Below are positions 16,113 to 25,826 of a DNA stretch of 64,000 nt, piece after piece. The notes beneath the pieces are model-generated. The model made no database searches, was not told the DNA's origin, and saw nothing but the letters and a program-made list of their open reading frames with translations. The translations under genes were made by a program, and so were the position numbers. How positions within the stretch are numbered: position 1 is the first letter of the stretch; each line of letters starts with the position of its first letter. This stretch comes from CAZBJJ01 sp964492245. Lineage in GTDB: Bacteria; Spirochaetota; Spirochaetia; Treponematales; Breznakiellaceae. The stretch is from NCBI GenBank assembly GCA_964492245.1, contig CAZBJJ010000001.1, positions 90,624 through 154,623 on the forward strand. The letters run 5' to 3'.

Positions 16113-16974
16113 AAAAAAAATTACTAGCCGACTATTAATCTTCTTTATTGGCATACCCATCGTCAGCCTCTTGGTTCTCTTGGGAACATATAAAAATCAT
16201 CTTCCGGTAAGCTTGGCCCTATTGTTTATCAATATGTTGGCCATTTTGGAAATGCACACCATTTTGGCAAAAAAATTTGTAGTTCCCTCTATTATTGAAA
16301 CCCTCATTGTTTCAAATATTATTTTAATTTCAATCATTTTAAATGTTTCCTTCAATGTTACGGTGAATTTGTTTTATTTTTCTCTGCTTTTAATTTTTAT
16401 TTATTTTTTAATCCGTGGAATATTTAATTTTAATATTATTAGTGATTATATTGTCATTACCAGTTCGGCTTTTTTGCTGCTCGTATACCCCACTTTTTTT
16501 TCATTGTGGATTATCAAAATACTCACACTCAAATATGCTGCCCCCCTTGTCCTAGTTTTTCTTTTAAGCGTATTTGCCAATGATTCTTTGGCCTGGCTTT
16601 TGGGTATGCTATTTGGAAAAAACAACAGAGGTTTAATTGCAGTAAGCCCCAATAAAAGTCTAGCAGGATTTGGCGGGGGAATCTTTGCCTCTACTGCCGT
16701 TTTTATACTGAGCTATCTCGTTTTTGACTATTTGGCCATTCCCGTCTTTGGTTCCTTCGATACAAAGAGCTTTGTTTTAACTACTATTCTAGGTTTTTTT
16801 ACGGGGCTAGCCAGTATTCTGGGCGATTTGGTTGAATCTACCATAAAAAGAAGTTGCGAAGTAAAAGACTCTGGCACCTTGATGCAGGGGCGAGGCGGTA
16901 TTTTAGATTCAATTGATTCTATTATATTTGGAGCCCCAGTATTTTACCTCTGTTATATTCTGTTTTTTCTATGA
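16099..16974 (+). CDS. cdsA: Phosphatidate cytidylyltransferase
   Basis: Makes CDP-diacylglycerol for phospholipids. 291 aa with about eight membrane segments. The signature lies near the C-terminus: ASILGDLVESTIKRSCEVKD, then GTLMQGRGGILDSIDS, where the usual His of the GHGG motif is Arg and DR is DS, as in some other bacterial CdsA proteins. It overlaps uppS by 14 bases and dxr by 4 (ATGA), so it is translationally coupled on both sides. Confidence 0.9.
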   Translation: MAETRKKITSRLLIFFIGIPIVSLLVLLGTYKNHLPVSLALLFINMLAILEMHTILAKKFVVPSIIETLIVSNIILISIILNVSFNVTVNLFYFSLLLIFIYFLIRGIFNFNIISDYIVITSSAFLLLVYPTFFSLWIIKILTLKYAAPLVLVFLLSVFANDSLAWLLGMLFGKNNRGLIAVSPNKSLAGFGGGIFASTAVFILSYLVFDYLAIPVFGSFDTKSFVLTTILGFFTGLASILGDLVESTIKRSCEVKDSGTLMQGRGGILDSIDSIIFGAPVFYLCYILFFL

Positions 16975-18107
16975 AAAGGATCCTTGTTTTAGGCGCCTCT
17001 GGCTCTATTGGGGCAAATGCAATTCAAATTATTAAAGACTACCCAGATTATTTTTCCTTGGTCGGGGCCCAGGCCCATAAAAGCATAGATTTTTTAATTA
17101 AATTAAAACAGGTTTTCCCTAAAATTAAAACTGCCACAACGATTATGGCCAATAATATTGACGATGGCATTGATTTTTATGGTATACATGCAATTGAACA
17201 GCTTATCGAAAAAACCAAGCCGAACATTATAGTAAATGGCATTTCCGGTTCGGCTGGGCTCATGCCCTCGGTCATTGCCCTTAGAAATGGAATCTCTTTA
17301 GCACTTGCTAACAAAGAAAGTATTGTTATGGCAGGTAATCTTCTTTTTAATTTGGCCAAAAAAAAGAATCTTTCAATTATCCCTGTCGATTCAGAACACG
17401 CTGCCCTATTCCAACTCCTGCGCTATATGGATAAAAAAAATGTAGCAGAGCTAATATTAACTGCATCCGGTGGGCCTTTTTTTAAAAAGAGCCGCCTAGA
17501 ATTAATGGGAGTTACCGCAGACCAGGCCCTAGCCCACCCCACATGGAAGATGGGAGGTAAAATATCGATAGATTCCGCGACCCTGGCAAATAAGGGCCTA
17601 GAACTTATAGAGGCAATGTATCTCTTTAATTTTGATGAATCTCTTATTAAGGTGCTTGTCCACCCGGAAAGCCAGGTCCATTCTCTTATCCGTCTTTGCA
17701 ATGCAACGATGTATGCACAAATTTCTAAGCCAGATATGAGGCAATCCATTCACGAAGCACTTTGTTTCCCGCAGATACCTCAATCGAATTACAGTTATTT
17801 GGACCTGGCGGGCAAAACCTTGAGCTTTGAGCAAGTCGATAACGAAACCTTTCCCATGCTCAATCTTGCCCGAGAGTGCGCCCAAAAAAAAGGTATCTTC
17901 CCCCTTATTTACAATGCCGCCAACGAAGTTGCAGTCGATTTATTTTTAAAAGGGGCTATTTCTTTTTTAAATATTTCACAGCTAGTAGAAAAAGTTTTAA
18001 GCAATAATAATCCCCATGGCCCGGCTAATGAATTTGAAGAATTAATGCAACTGAACACCGAATATAAAGAATTGAGCTACACAGTCTCTAAGGAATTTAG
18101 ATTATGA
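16971..18107 (+). CDS. dxr: 1-deoxy-D-xylulose 5-phosphate reductoisomerase
   Basis: Second step of the MEP isoprenoid pathway; ispG, a later step, is at 55206 in this window. 378 aa with the NADPH-binding start ILVLGASGSIGANAI, then ALANKESIVMAG, IIPVDSEHAALFQLL and the loop ILTASGGPFF. HPTWKMGGKISIDSATLANK is the metal and substrate site. Family length. It overlaps both neighbours by 4 bases. Isoprenoid supply for UppS in the same operon makes functional sense. Confidence 0.96.
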   Translation: MKRILVLGASGSIGANAIQIIKDYPDYFSLVGAQAHKSIDFLIKLKQVFPKIKTATTIMANNIDDGIDFYGIHAIEQLIEKTKPNIIVNGISGSAGLMPSVIALRNGISLALANKESIVMAGNLLFNLAKKKNLSIIPVDSEHAALFQLLRYMDKKNVAELILTASGGPFFKKSRLELMGVTADQALAHPTWKMGGKISIDSATLANKGLELIEAMYLFNFDESLIKVLVHPESQVHSLIRLCNATMYAQISKPDMRQSIHEALCFPQIPQSNYSYLDLAGKTLSFEQVDNETFPMLNLARECAQKKGIFPLIYNAANEVAVDLFLKGAISFLNISQLVEKVLSNNNPHGPANEFEELMQLNTEYKELSYTVSKEFRL

Positions 18108-19459
18108 TTAAGATTTTAGCAGGCCTATTCGGCCTAGGTATCGTCGTTTTTATTCACGAGCTAGGACATTTTATTTTTGCCCGTATGCTAGGCATTAAAG
18201 TATTGGCCTTTTCTGTGGGATGGGGCCAGCCAATTTTTCAAAAAAGCTATAAGGGCACCGATTACCGCATTGGCATATTGCCAATTGGCGGATACTGTAA
18301 AATGGATGGCGAAGAAGAATACCAAGAGGCTATTTTACAAAAAAAAGATTCAATCGAAATGCGCCTGGGCACCTTTTGGGCAGCAAACCCCTTTAAACGA
18401 ATTCTTGTAGCCCTTGCTGGCCCGCTTTTTAACTGGATTTTCGCCTTTCTCTCGTTTATTTTTATTTTTTTAATTGGGTATACGATGTATTCACCTTTTA
18501 ATAAAATTGTTTTAGCCAGCGACGTGAACAATTCTAGTTTTAGTGCGGCAGACAATGCAGGCCTTATGACAGGCGACCGTATTTTATCTATAAATGGAAA
18601 AACCACAACACATAGTTTCGATATATCTCAAATTATATCCGAAAACCCTGGAAAAGAGCTGGAATTAATAATAGAAAGAAATTCAGAGCATTTAACAAAG
18701 ACGCTTAGACCCGAACTAGATAAGGACACGGGGGCTGGAAAAATTGGTATTTATTTTTGGATTGACCCAGTTATTGAATCGGTTCTTCCACACTCCCCAG
18801 CAGCCATTGCTGGTTTAATGCCAGGAGACCGAATTTTAAGCATCGACAGTCAAAATATTTCTCATCAAATGGAAATCCTCTCCTTTCTTAAAAACAGACC
18901 TCCTAAACTGAATATCAGCTGGGAGCGGGAAAATTTAATTTTGAACAGCGAAATAGTTCTCTCTTGGCATACCGAAGAGCCAGATTTTAACATCCTTGGC
19001 CTGAATTTTGCTGTTGACTCCTGGCAGGTTAAAGAGAAAAACATATTAGCAGCCTGTGGGAAAAGTTTTACCGAGGTAAATACCACCTTTTATGAATCCT
19101 TAAAAGGACTGAGCCTTTTGGTTCGTGGGATTAATATTACCAAGGCTGTTTCCGGTCCTCTTCGTATAAGCCATATGGTCGGCGAAACAGCAATTCAGAG
19201 CTTTTCTAAGGATGCGCGCAGTGGCTTTATTACTGTCCTTCGATTTTTGGCCTATATTTCCATTGTTTTATCCCTTATGAATTTATTGCCCATTCCCGCC
19301 TTAGATGGGGGAATGATTTTAATTTTTATCCTGGAGGCTTTTATTAGAAAGCCAATAAAACCAAAATTCCTTAGCTACTACCAATTGTTTGGCACAATTA
19401 TTATAATGTCCCTAATATTGATATCTTTTATTAGTGATATTCTTTTTTTAATTGCTTAA
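18104..19459 (+). CDS. rseP: RIP site-2 metalloprotease (RseP-like)
   Basis: Intramembrane zinc protease of family M50. 451 aa. The zinc site HELGH is at residues 18-22 in the first membrane segment, and the second motif NLLPIPALDGG is near residue 395. Two PDZ domains lie between (roughly 125-200, with AGLMTGDRILSINGK, and 205-290, with AGLMPGDRILSID). Four membrane segments. Its position after dxr is conserved in bacteria. Likely substrates are signal-peptide remnants or anti-sigma factors, none of which is encoded nearby. Confidence 0.93.
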   Translation: MIKILAGLFGLGIVVFIHELGHFIFARMLGIKVLAFSVGWGQPIFQKSYKGTDYRIGILPIGGYCKMDGEEEYQEAILQKKDSIEMRLGTFWAANPFKRILVALAGPLFNWIFAFLSFIFIFLIGYTMYSPFNKIVLASDVNNSSFSAADNAGLMTGDRILSINGKTTTHSFDISQIISENPGKELELIIERNSEHLTKTLRPELDKDTGAGKIGIYFWIDPVIESVLPHSPAAIAGLMPGDRILSIDSQNISHQMEILSFLKNRPPKLNISWERENLILNSEIVLSWHTEEPDFNILGLNFAVDSWQVKEKNILAACGKSFTEVNTTFYESLKGLSLLVRGINITKAVSGPLRISHMVGETAIQSFSKDARSGFITVLRFLAYISIVLSLMNLLPIPALDGGMILIFILEAFIRKPIKPKFLSYYQLFGTIIIMSLILISFISDILFLIA

Positions 19460-19474
19460 TGGAGTTTGCTATAG

Positions 19475-20941
19475 ATGTTGCTTTTTATTGCCCTTTTAAT
19501 TATCTTGGCAATTTTTTCCAGTAAGATTAGTAACAAATTTGGACTACCCTTACTTATTGGTTTTATCTTAATAGGAATTATCGTTGGAAGCGATGTCTTA
19601 AATTTATTTTATTTTGACAATGCCGATTTAACAAAGACAATTGCCGATATCCTTTTAATTTATATTATTTTTGATGGTGGCTTTAGAGTTAAAAAAAAAT
19701 CTTTTTTAAGTGTTGCAAAACCTTCGCTAACCCTAGCCACTTTAGGGGTTGCCCTTACCGCATTATTTTTAGGTCTTCTCATTCATTTTATTTTTAAATT
19801 CGATATCGTCTATTCTTTTTTAATATCCTCTATTATTTCTTCTACCGATGCAGCGGCAGTTTTTATGATAACGAAGGAAAACCCAATAAAGGGCAAGCTT
19901 GCGACAACGCTCAATGTAGAATCTGCAGCCAACGATCCAATGGCAATTATTTTAACCATCGCCTTTATACAAATTGCCAGCAATGCCTTTAATTCACCAA
20001 TTATGGCTATTCTTCAATTGATATGGCAATTCGCTGGCGGGGTAATAATTGCTTTTCTCTGTTCAAAAATTGCCACCTATATGTTTAAACGTCTTAATAC
20101 TGAAAACAGAGGTAATTATAACATTCTAATGCTTGGCTATGTTCTCTTTGCCTATGGGGCAGCAGAATTCGTCAAGGCAAATGGCATAATTACGGTGTTT
20201 TTTATGGGCTTTTGGTTGGGCAATGCACAATATCCCGCCAAACGAAGTATAAGCAATTTTTTAGACACTATTGCCACCATTTGCAATATGACGCTTTTTA
20301 TTTTATTAGGTCTGCTATCTTTTCCCCATCGTTTTGTTTATATTTGGAAAGAGGCCTTACTCATTGTTGCAATAATGATGTTCGTCGCCCGTCCCCTAGC
20401 CCTGCTTATCTCTACAATACCCTTTAAATATAATTTAAAAGAGAAAATATTTTTAATGTGGGGAGGAGTAAAAGGAGCCGTCCCCATCGTATTGGCTACT
20501 TATCCCATGGCCGCAGGGCTGGATGAAAATGGTTTTATTTTTGATAGCATCTTCTTTGCGGTATTTATTTCCTGTGTTTTACAGGGTACCACCCTGGGCC
20601 CCCTATCTAAGCTTTTTAAGCTAACAGAAAAACGAAAACCAGAGTCGCCCCATACAGTAGAACTGCATTCAATTCAAAAAAGTGATATTGATATGTTTGA
20701 AATTCTTGTAGAAAACAATTCAAACTGCACAAAACTACCATTGGCAGAGCTTAATTTAGGCAACGAGGTTTTAATTAGCTCTATAGTGCGGCAAGAAAAA
20801 CTTATCTTGCCAAAGGGCGATACCCACATTCAAAAAAATGACATCCTCTTTGTGCTAGCGCATTCAAATCAAATTGATGAAGTATATCAGCTTATCAACT
20901 GCTCTTCTGCTGAGCCTAACAATCCACACTCAAAAACATAA
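19475..20941 (+). CDS. Cation/proton antiporter, CPA1 (NhaP2/CvrA) type, with TrkA-C domain
   Basis: 488 aa with about 12 membrane segments. Antiporter motifs are visible: FDGGFRVKKKSF, SSIISSTDAAAVF and LNVESAANDPMA (the ND pair of CPA1 transporters), and MWGGVKGAVPIVLATYP. A C-terminal RCK_C/TrkA-C domain (about residues 400-478) has EILVENNSNCTKLPLAELNL; the nucleotide-binding TrkA-N part is absent. This is the layout of K+/H+ antiporter NhaP2. It probably exports K+ or Na+, which fits a cell whose V-ATPase may pump Na+ (inference). Confidence 0.87.
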   Translation: MLLFIALLIILAIFSSKISNKFGLPLLIGFILIGIIVGSDVLNLFYFDNADLTKTIADILLIYIIFDGGFRVKKKSFLSVAKPSLTLATLGVALTALFLGLLIHFIFKFDIVYSFLISSIISSTDAAAVFMITKENPIKGKLATTLNVESAANDPMAIILTIAFIQIASNAFNSPIMAILQLIWQFAGGVIIAFLCSKIATYMFKRLNTENRGNYNILMLGYVLFAYGAAEFVKANGIITVFFMGFWLGNAQYPAKRSISNFLDTIATICNMTLFILLGLLSFPHRFVYIWKEALLIVAIMMFVARPLALLISTIPFKYNLKEKIFLMWGGVKGAVPIVLATYPMAAGLDENGFIFDSIFFAVFISCVLQGTTLGPLSKLFKLTEKRKPESPHTVELHSIQKSDIDMFEILVENNSNCTKLPLAELNLGNEVLISSIVRQEKLILPKGDTHIQKNDILFVLAHSNQIDEVYQLINCSSAEPNNPHSKT

Positions 20942-20947
20942 CTCAAT

Positions 20948-22279
20948 ATGTTTAAAACTGTTAGCGAGGTTTTTAATTGGTGCGAGACCTTTATTAACCA
21001 CGAACGCAATTTAAATGCCGCAACCTTTCGTTTAGATAGAATGATATATCTCTCCCAACTTGCTGGAGATCCCTGGAAAAAATGTCGTGTTATACATATT
21101 GCCGGCAGCAAGGGCAAGGGAAGCATAAGTGCAATGCTGGCGAGCATTTTCACCGAAAAAGGCGATAGTACCGCTCGTTTTGCTTCGCCCCATGTCTTGG
21201 ACCCAAGGGAAAGAATGACATTGAGCAACGAATTCTTTAAAGATGAAATATATATTCAAGGTGGCAACGAGTTAAAAACAATTGTTCAAAGGGCAGTTAT
21301 GCCTGGCAAAGCTCCCCCGACTTACTTTGAATTGATGTGCCTACTCTTTTTTATCTTGGTTAAAACTGTGCAGGCCGACACCCTTATACTTGAAACAGGG
21401 CTAGGAGGCAGATTGGATGCTACCAATATAATTCCAAAACCCGATCTCTGCATTTTAATGCCCATAGAATTGGAACATTCACAGTTATTGGGTAAGGACA
21501 TAGCTAGCATTGCCGAGGAAAAAGCAGGCATAATTAAATCGGGCGTTCCCATTCTTTTACATTCCAATATTACCCAAGATGCCTATAGTGTATTTTTAAA
21601 TCGGGCGGAACAAAAAAAAGCAAGGGTATATAAAACTGATGATTTTTTTAAACTTAAAAGTTGCAGCTATCGGCAGGGCCTTAATACGATAAACTTAATT
21701 AATACTATATCGCACGAAGATTTTATAATTAAAAGTCCCCTTATAGGAAATATACAGGGCTTGAATGCAGCTACTGCCGCCGCTGCAAGTATTATTTTAT
21801 TGAGCAATAAGGATGAAACCTATCGGGCAATAAATCAGGGGCTTTTAAAAACAAGCTTACCGGCTCGATTCCAAATTATATCTAAATTTGCTTTTCCTAT
21901 TGTAGTCGACGGTGCCCATACAAAAAACTCAGTAAAGCTGACATTGGAAACCTGGCTAGAGATATATGGAGGGGGGGGGACACTTTTGTTTTCCTGTGCA
22001 GAAGACAAAGATGTAATGGCCATGGCTGAATATTTAGCCCCGCATTTTAACGATATTATTATTACAAAAACGGGGGGCCAAAAGCAAAGTAATTTATGTA
22101 AAATTGAAGAGGCCTTTGCTCCTATTTCTAACAAACTGCACCGCATAGATAATACCGACCTGGCAATACAGAAAAGTCTTGTTATAACAGAATCTGCGCA
22201 TTCAAAATTATTAGTCTGCGGTTCTTTTTATTTAGCAGCGAGCTTTCTTTCCAGCCTTTCGTTGTCCAATTTTGAATAG
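20948..22279 (+). CDS. folC: Folylpolyglutamate synthase / dihydrofolate synthase
   Basis: 443 aa of the Mur-ligase fold. It has the ATP loop HIAGSKGKGSISAM, followed by ARFASPHVLDPRERM (FolC-specific, after the P-loop), ETGLGGRLDATN, and the late motif VVDGAHTKNSV. Whether it has both activities cannot be told. No ribosome site is clear before the ATG at 20948, 7 bases after the antiporter stop. Its 3' end overlaps the converging pseudouridine synthase by 52 bases. Confidence 0.92.
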   Translation: MFKTVSEVFNWCETFINHERNLNAATFRLDRMIYLSQLAGDPWKKCRVIHIAGSKGKGSISAMLASIFTEKGDSTARFASPHVLDPRERMTLSNEFFKDEIYIQGGNELKTIVQRAVMPGKAPPTYFELMCLLFFILVKTVQADTLILETGLGGRLDATNIIPKPDLCILMPIELEHSQLLGKDIASIAEEKAGIIKSGVPILLHSNITQDAYSVFLNRAEQKKARVYKTDDFFKLKSCSYRQGLNTINLINTISHEDFIIKSPLIGNIQGLNAATAAAASIILLSNKDETYRAINQGLLKTSLPARFQIISKFAFPIVVDGAHTKNSVKLTLETWLEIYGGGGTLLFSCAEDKDVMAMAEYLAPHFNDIIITKTGGQKQSNLCKIEEAFAPISNKLHRIDNTDLAIQKSLVITESAHSKLLVCGSFYLAASFLSSLSLSNFE

Positions 22280-23022
22280 GACCATTCTTCGGTATTAAAG
22301 GCCTTGTTCATGCAGGTCAATTTATAGGCCTCTAGAAAAAATATTTCTGTATTCGTAACATCGGTGTTTAATACATTATATTTGGTATCGTCTAGCAGGG
22401 GCAGACCAGCCCAGGCTAAATGGGCGCGCAATTGATGTCTGAATCCTCGGCGAAGTTCGCATTGCACAATGCAAAGAGGAATGTCTTTATAGCTGCCGAT
22501 AATTTCGACGCCCAGTATCAAAGTCCTATAATATTTTCCTCGGTCATAGGCGATATCCGCTCTTTTTTTGTCTAAACCCGTCTGGACAATTGTTGGGCGA
22601 ACAGCTGTGCGCCCAGGGCCCCAGGGTCTAAAAGCACTTTCGATATGATTATTTGTTAATTTAGCTTTTTCTGGGAAGCCCTCTGGCAGGACATGCTCAT
22701 TAAAGGGCCGCAGATCTAAACAGAGAGCACGATAATTTTTAATCAGTCTGCCTTCTTCCTGTATCTGTATAAAATGTTCATAGGTTTTTTGGTCTTTAGC
22801 AATTAATACCAAACCGCTTGTTTCATAATCCAGACGGTTTACTAGGCCCCCTTCTATAGGTTTTTTCCCTTTTACCTGTAAAATCGATGGATATATTTGG
22901 GCACAGCGACTTAAAACTGAGTCCTCCCCTTTTATCAGGGGGGCTGTGTGAACGCAGGCTTTTTTATAGCTAACCAAATAATTTGAATTATCAAAAATAA
23001 TTTCTGGGTCTTTTCTTTGCAT
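22228..23022 (-). CDS. RluA-family pseudouridine synthase
   Basis: 264 aa from ATG 23022 (AAAGGATACAGGACA upstream); the longer frame to 23052 has no ribosome site. The catalytic motif GLVNRLDYETSGLVLIAKD contains the nucleophilic Asp. FRHQLRAHLAWAGLPLLDD is the second conserved motif. No S4 domain is present. The target RNA is not predictable. It converges on folC with a 52-base overlap of coding ends, which is unusual but both frames are firmly identified. Confidence 0.87.
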   Translation of the reverse strand: MQRKDPEIIFDNSNYLVSYKKACVHTAPLIKGEDSVLSRCAQIYPSILQVKGKKPIEGGLVNRLDYETSGLVLIAKDQKTYEHFIQIQEEGRLIKNYRALCLDLRPFNEHVLPEGFPEKAKLTNNHIESAFRPWGPGRTAVRPTIVQTGLDKKRADIAYDRGKYYRTLILGVEIIGSYKDIPLCIVQCELRRGFRHQLRAHLAWAGLPLLDDTKYNVLNTDVTNTEIFFLEAYKLTCMNKAFNTEEWSYSKLDNERLERKLAAK

Positions 23023-23106
23023 TGTCCTGTATCCTTTATAATACAAAACCATATCTTGTGTCTATCAAAATAATGCAGCATACTAGAATGCTAAAAGGAG
23101 ATACAG

Positions 23107-24447
23107 GTGGCCAGTTCGTTAGCGGCTAAAAATTCTAATTATTCATTTGCACTGCTTAAACGACTTATTAGGAAATTGAGTCTTTCTTCGGAATTATATG
23201 CCAAAAATGAATTGACCAACCATGCCGCCGCAGGTGCCTATGGTTTTTTACTTTCTGCTGCGCCAATATTTATTTTTGTTGCACTGTTTATAACACGTGC
23301 CTTTAGTGCCTGGCCCGACTGGGTTAAAAGTCTTTTAAAAGAAGTCGAAATTTTAGCAGCAAATTTTAATATTAAATTATCTCTGAGTACCATTCTAGAA
23401 AAAAGAAATATTGGTTTACCCGCCTTAATTATTGGTATTAACCTTATTTGGACATCTAGGGTATTTGCTCTTAGTTTACAAAGAGGCAGTAGAGTTATTT
23501 TTTTAATAAACGAACGAGAACATTTTCTACGAAAATATATTTTAACTATTTTTATTGAACTGGCAGTAATTATTTTTATTTTAGGCTATGCAATTAGTTC
23601 ACAATTGACAATAGACCTATTTAGACAGACTAGGTTTTTTATTAGCATTCCATATATCGATATTTTATTTATTCTTCTTCCTTTAATACTGCCTTTTTTT
23701 GGGCTTGCCTGCCTTTGTTTTCTTGCCTATCGCTTTATTCCCTATCGCAAACCTAGTTTAAAAAGTAGTATTAGGGCCACCTTAATATGTATCAGTGTAT
23801 ATTCTATGCTTTCTTTTTCATTAAAAAAAATAATCAATTTTTCTAAATACAATCTTTTTTATGGGACATTGGGAGGAATGCTTGTTTTCCTGGTCAACGT
23901 CTATTTCTTTTTTATTTTATTTTATTGGGGAGCTCAATTTGCCTTTGTAGAAGATAATTTTGACGAACTCTGTCTAAGGCATTTTTTTCGACTATCTAAA
24001 AACAAGGCAGATGGGAATTATTTACAACGCCATTTATTTTCCTTCCCCGAAAAACTGATACAGAGCTATTCACTTTACCTTGGCAATAATGATATTTTAT
24101 TTAATTATGGGGATGCAATTGAGCATGTGTACTTTGTTCTAAATGGCAATTTGGAAATATACAGCCAAGGAGATCTAGGCAATAATCTTTTAGATATAAC
24201 AATAAGCCAGGGTGAATTTTTAGGTGATAGCGATTTTTTAGTTAAAAAATATCGCACCCGGCAGGCCCGCTCACATGGTCCCTCTCTTGTATTGGCCCTA
24301 CCTAAAGATTTGTTTTTAAGAATCTTAAACATTGACCCCACAAGCTCAATTCATGTTATCGAAGGCCTATCCAGACGGCTGGAAAACAATACTGACAATG
24401 GCGATAATTCTACCTCCGCCCAAGAGAACGATCGAGAAGACGGATAA
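23107..24447 (+). CDS. YihY/BrkB-family membrane protein fused to a cNMP-binding domain
   Basis: 446 aa from GTG 23107 (AAAAGGAG upstream). Residues about 10-295 are a YihY (UPF0761, formerly called BrkB or RNase BN) domain with six membrane segments, including LTNHAAAGAYGFLLSAAPIF and YNLFYGTLGGMLVFLVNVYF. Residues about 320-430 read as a Crp-like beta-roll: FNYGDAIEHVYFVLNGNLEI, then GEFLGDSDFLVKKYRTRQAR, which resembles the phosphate-binding cassette with Arg near the usual position, then SLVLALPKDLF. There is no helix-turn-helix. YihY proteins are usually free of this domain. Confidence 0.85.
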   Translation: MASSLAAKNSNYSFALLKRLIRKLSLSSELYAKNELTNHAAAGAYGFLLSAAPIFIFVALFITRAFSAWPDWVKSLLKEVEILAANFNIKLSLSTILEKRNIGLPALIIGINLIWTSRVFALSLQRGSRVIFLINEREHFLRKYILTIFIELAVIIFILGYAISSQLTIDLFRQTRFFISIPYIDILFILLPLILPFFGLACLCFLAYRFIPYRKPSLKSSIRATLICISVYSMLSFSLKKIINFSKYNLFYGTLGGMLVFLVNVYFFFILFYWGAQFAFVEDNFDELCLRHFFRLSKNKADGNYLQRHLFSFPEKLIQSYSLYLGNNDILFNYGDAIEHVYFVLNGNLEIYSQGDLGNNLLDITISQGEFLGDSDFLVKKYRTRQARSHGPSLVLALPKDLFLRILNIDPTSSIHVIEGLSRRLENNTDNGDNSTSAQENDREDG

Positions 24448-25372
24448 GGTTTTTCATTCTAAAGGGAATAGCAGCGGTAAACACCATCCAGTTATAATTA
24501 ATAACCCTGTTAGCTTCCGGTTCAATTCCCTGCGGAATACGAATGCCTAAACGCCTTGCATGTAGCATAAGGGTGGTATTGGTAAAGCTCTTTGTTTTTC
24601 TTCCATACAGAGGATCCCCAACTATTGGGCAGCCGATATGTTTTAAATGTACTCGCAATTGATGCGTTCTGCCTGTTTTTAAATCCATACTTAAAAGACT
24701 GTATTCCCCCCAATCGATTAAAAGTTTCCAGGAACTAATAGCCCAACGGCCCCCTGTATTCGATACGGTAAAAAGCTTTCTGTTTTTTGGATCCCGATCT
24801 ATATAGGTCTCTATTGTCCCAGATTTTTCTTTGGGTCGGTTATGAACAAGGGCGAGATAGCGTTTTTTAACACGGCGTTCTTTAAATTCATTCGATAAAA
24901 AAGCATGGCTTATATCGTTTAGGGCACAGACTAAGACGCCAGATGTATCTTTGTCTAATCGATGCACAATGCCCGGTCTCTCGTTTCCCTGGCTAAGATT
25001 TTTAAGATTTTTTTCCTGCATATAGTGTAAAAGGCCATTGACAACAGTTCCATTTTGTTGACCGGCTCCAGGATGTACCACCACTGCCTGTTCTTTGTCG
25101 ATAACTAAAATATTTTCATCTTCATACAATATAGAAAAAAAGAGATTTTCGGCGGTAAGTGTTAGTTCCGGCAGTTCTCGCAGGCTGAGCTGTAAAACAT
25201 CTCCTGTCTTAATTAAGTAGGAGGCCTTGACCGCCTTGTTATTGACAAAGGCAAAGGCTAAACGATTTTTAAATTGAGAGCGGGATAAAAGTTTTAAATT
25301 TTCGCTGACATATACATCCAATCTTTTCGGAGCCGATAGGTCTTGCACGATATGTTCAAGGTTGGCCATCAA
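24410..25372 (-). CDS. rluD: RluD-type pseudouridine synthase with S4 domain
   Basis: 320 aa. N-terminal S4 RNA-binding domain (KRLDVYVSENLKLLSRSQFK), then the RluA-type catalytic domain with GIVHRLDKDTSGVLVCALND (catalytic Asp) and KTGRTHQLRVHLKHIGCPI. S4 plus RluA fits RluD or RluC; RluD is the commoner single copy. It overlaps the downstream end of the YihY-cNMP gene by 38 bases (convergent) and its start overlaps the upstream 156-aa gene by 17 bases. Confidence 0.9.
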   Translation of the reverse strand: MMANLEHIVQDLSAPKRLDVYVSENLKLLSRSQFKNRLAFAFVNNKAVKASYLIKTGDVLQLSLRELPELTLTAENLFFSILYEDENILVIDKEQAVVVHPGAGQQNGTVVNGLLHYMQEKNLKNLSQGNERPGIVHRLDKDTSGVLVCALNDISHAFLSNEFKERRVKKRYLALVHNRPKEKSGTIETYIDRDPKNRKLFTVSNTGGRWAISSWKLLIDWGEYSLLSMDLKTGRTHQLRVHLKHIGCPIVGDPLYGRKTKSFTNTTLMLHARRLGIRIPQGIEPEANRVINYNWMVFTAAIPFRMKNLIRLLDRSLGRR

Positions 25373-25826
25373 TCTCCTCGGGGGCAGGCTGTATTTCGAT
25401 ATCTACATAGGAACCTTTGCGCTTTTCTTTGTATTCAGTGGTTTTTTGTTTTTTATATTTGACAATGAGGAAATCGGTTAAGGCGATAAGGGCCGAAGTA
25501 CCAAAGGCTATTGCAATAGTCTTCCCAGCTTCCGAGTCGTTCATTTCTATTGCATCGGCACCGCGTATCGGCCAAGGCGCATAGCGGGTATCCCATGAAT
25601 TGTCGGACCATCTCCATGTATCGACGCCCATCCTAGCTAAAAAAAAAGTAAAAGGCAAAGAACCAAACAAAATAATTTCGTAACGGCGAAGATCTTTTGC
25701 CCAAAGGGGAAATTCTTGTTTTAGCTCATCTTCGTTAAATATACCCGATAGCGAGGCATCTGGGTTTTCTGCAAAGAGCGAAAATGAAAGACTAAAGAGA
25801 ACGAGCAAAAACACGCAGTTTTTCAT
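25356..25826 (-). CDS. Exported/membrane protein, unknown
   Basis: 156 aa with a signal peptide (MKNCVFLLVLFSLSFSLFAE), a luminal or periplasmic part, and two hydrophobic segments (YEIILFGSLPFTFFLARMG and TIAIAFGTSALIALTDFLIV) followed by a charged tail KYKKQKTTEYKEKRKG. No family recognised. It starts within the yggS stop (4-base overlap) and is translationally coupled in the rsmA-yggS-rluD group. Confidence 0.68.
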   Translation of the reverse strand: MKNCVFLLVLFSLSFSLFAENPDASLSGIFNEDELKQEFPLWAKDLRRYEIILFGSLPFTFFLARMGVDTWRWSDNSWDTRYAPWPIRGADAIEMNDSEAGKTIAIAFGTSALIALTDFLIVKYKKQKTTEYKEKRKGSYVDIEIQPAPEEIDGQP

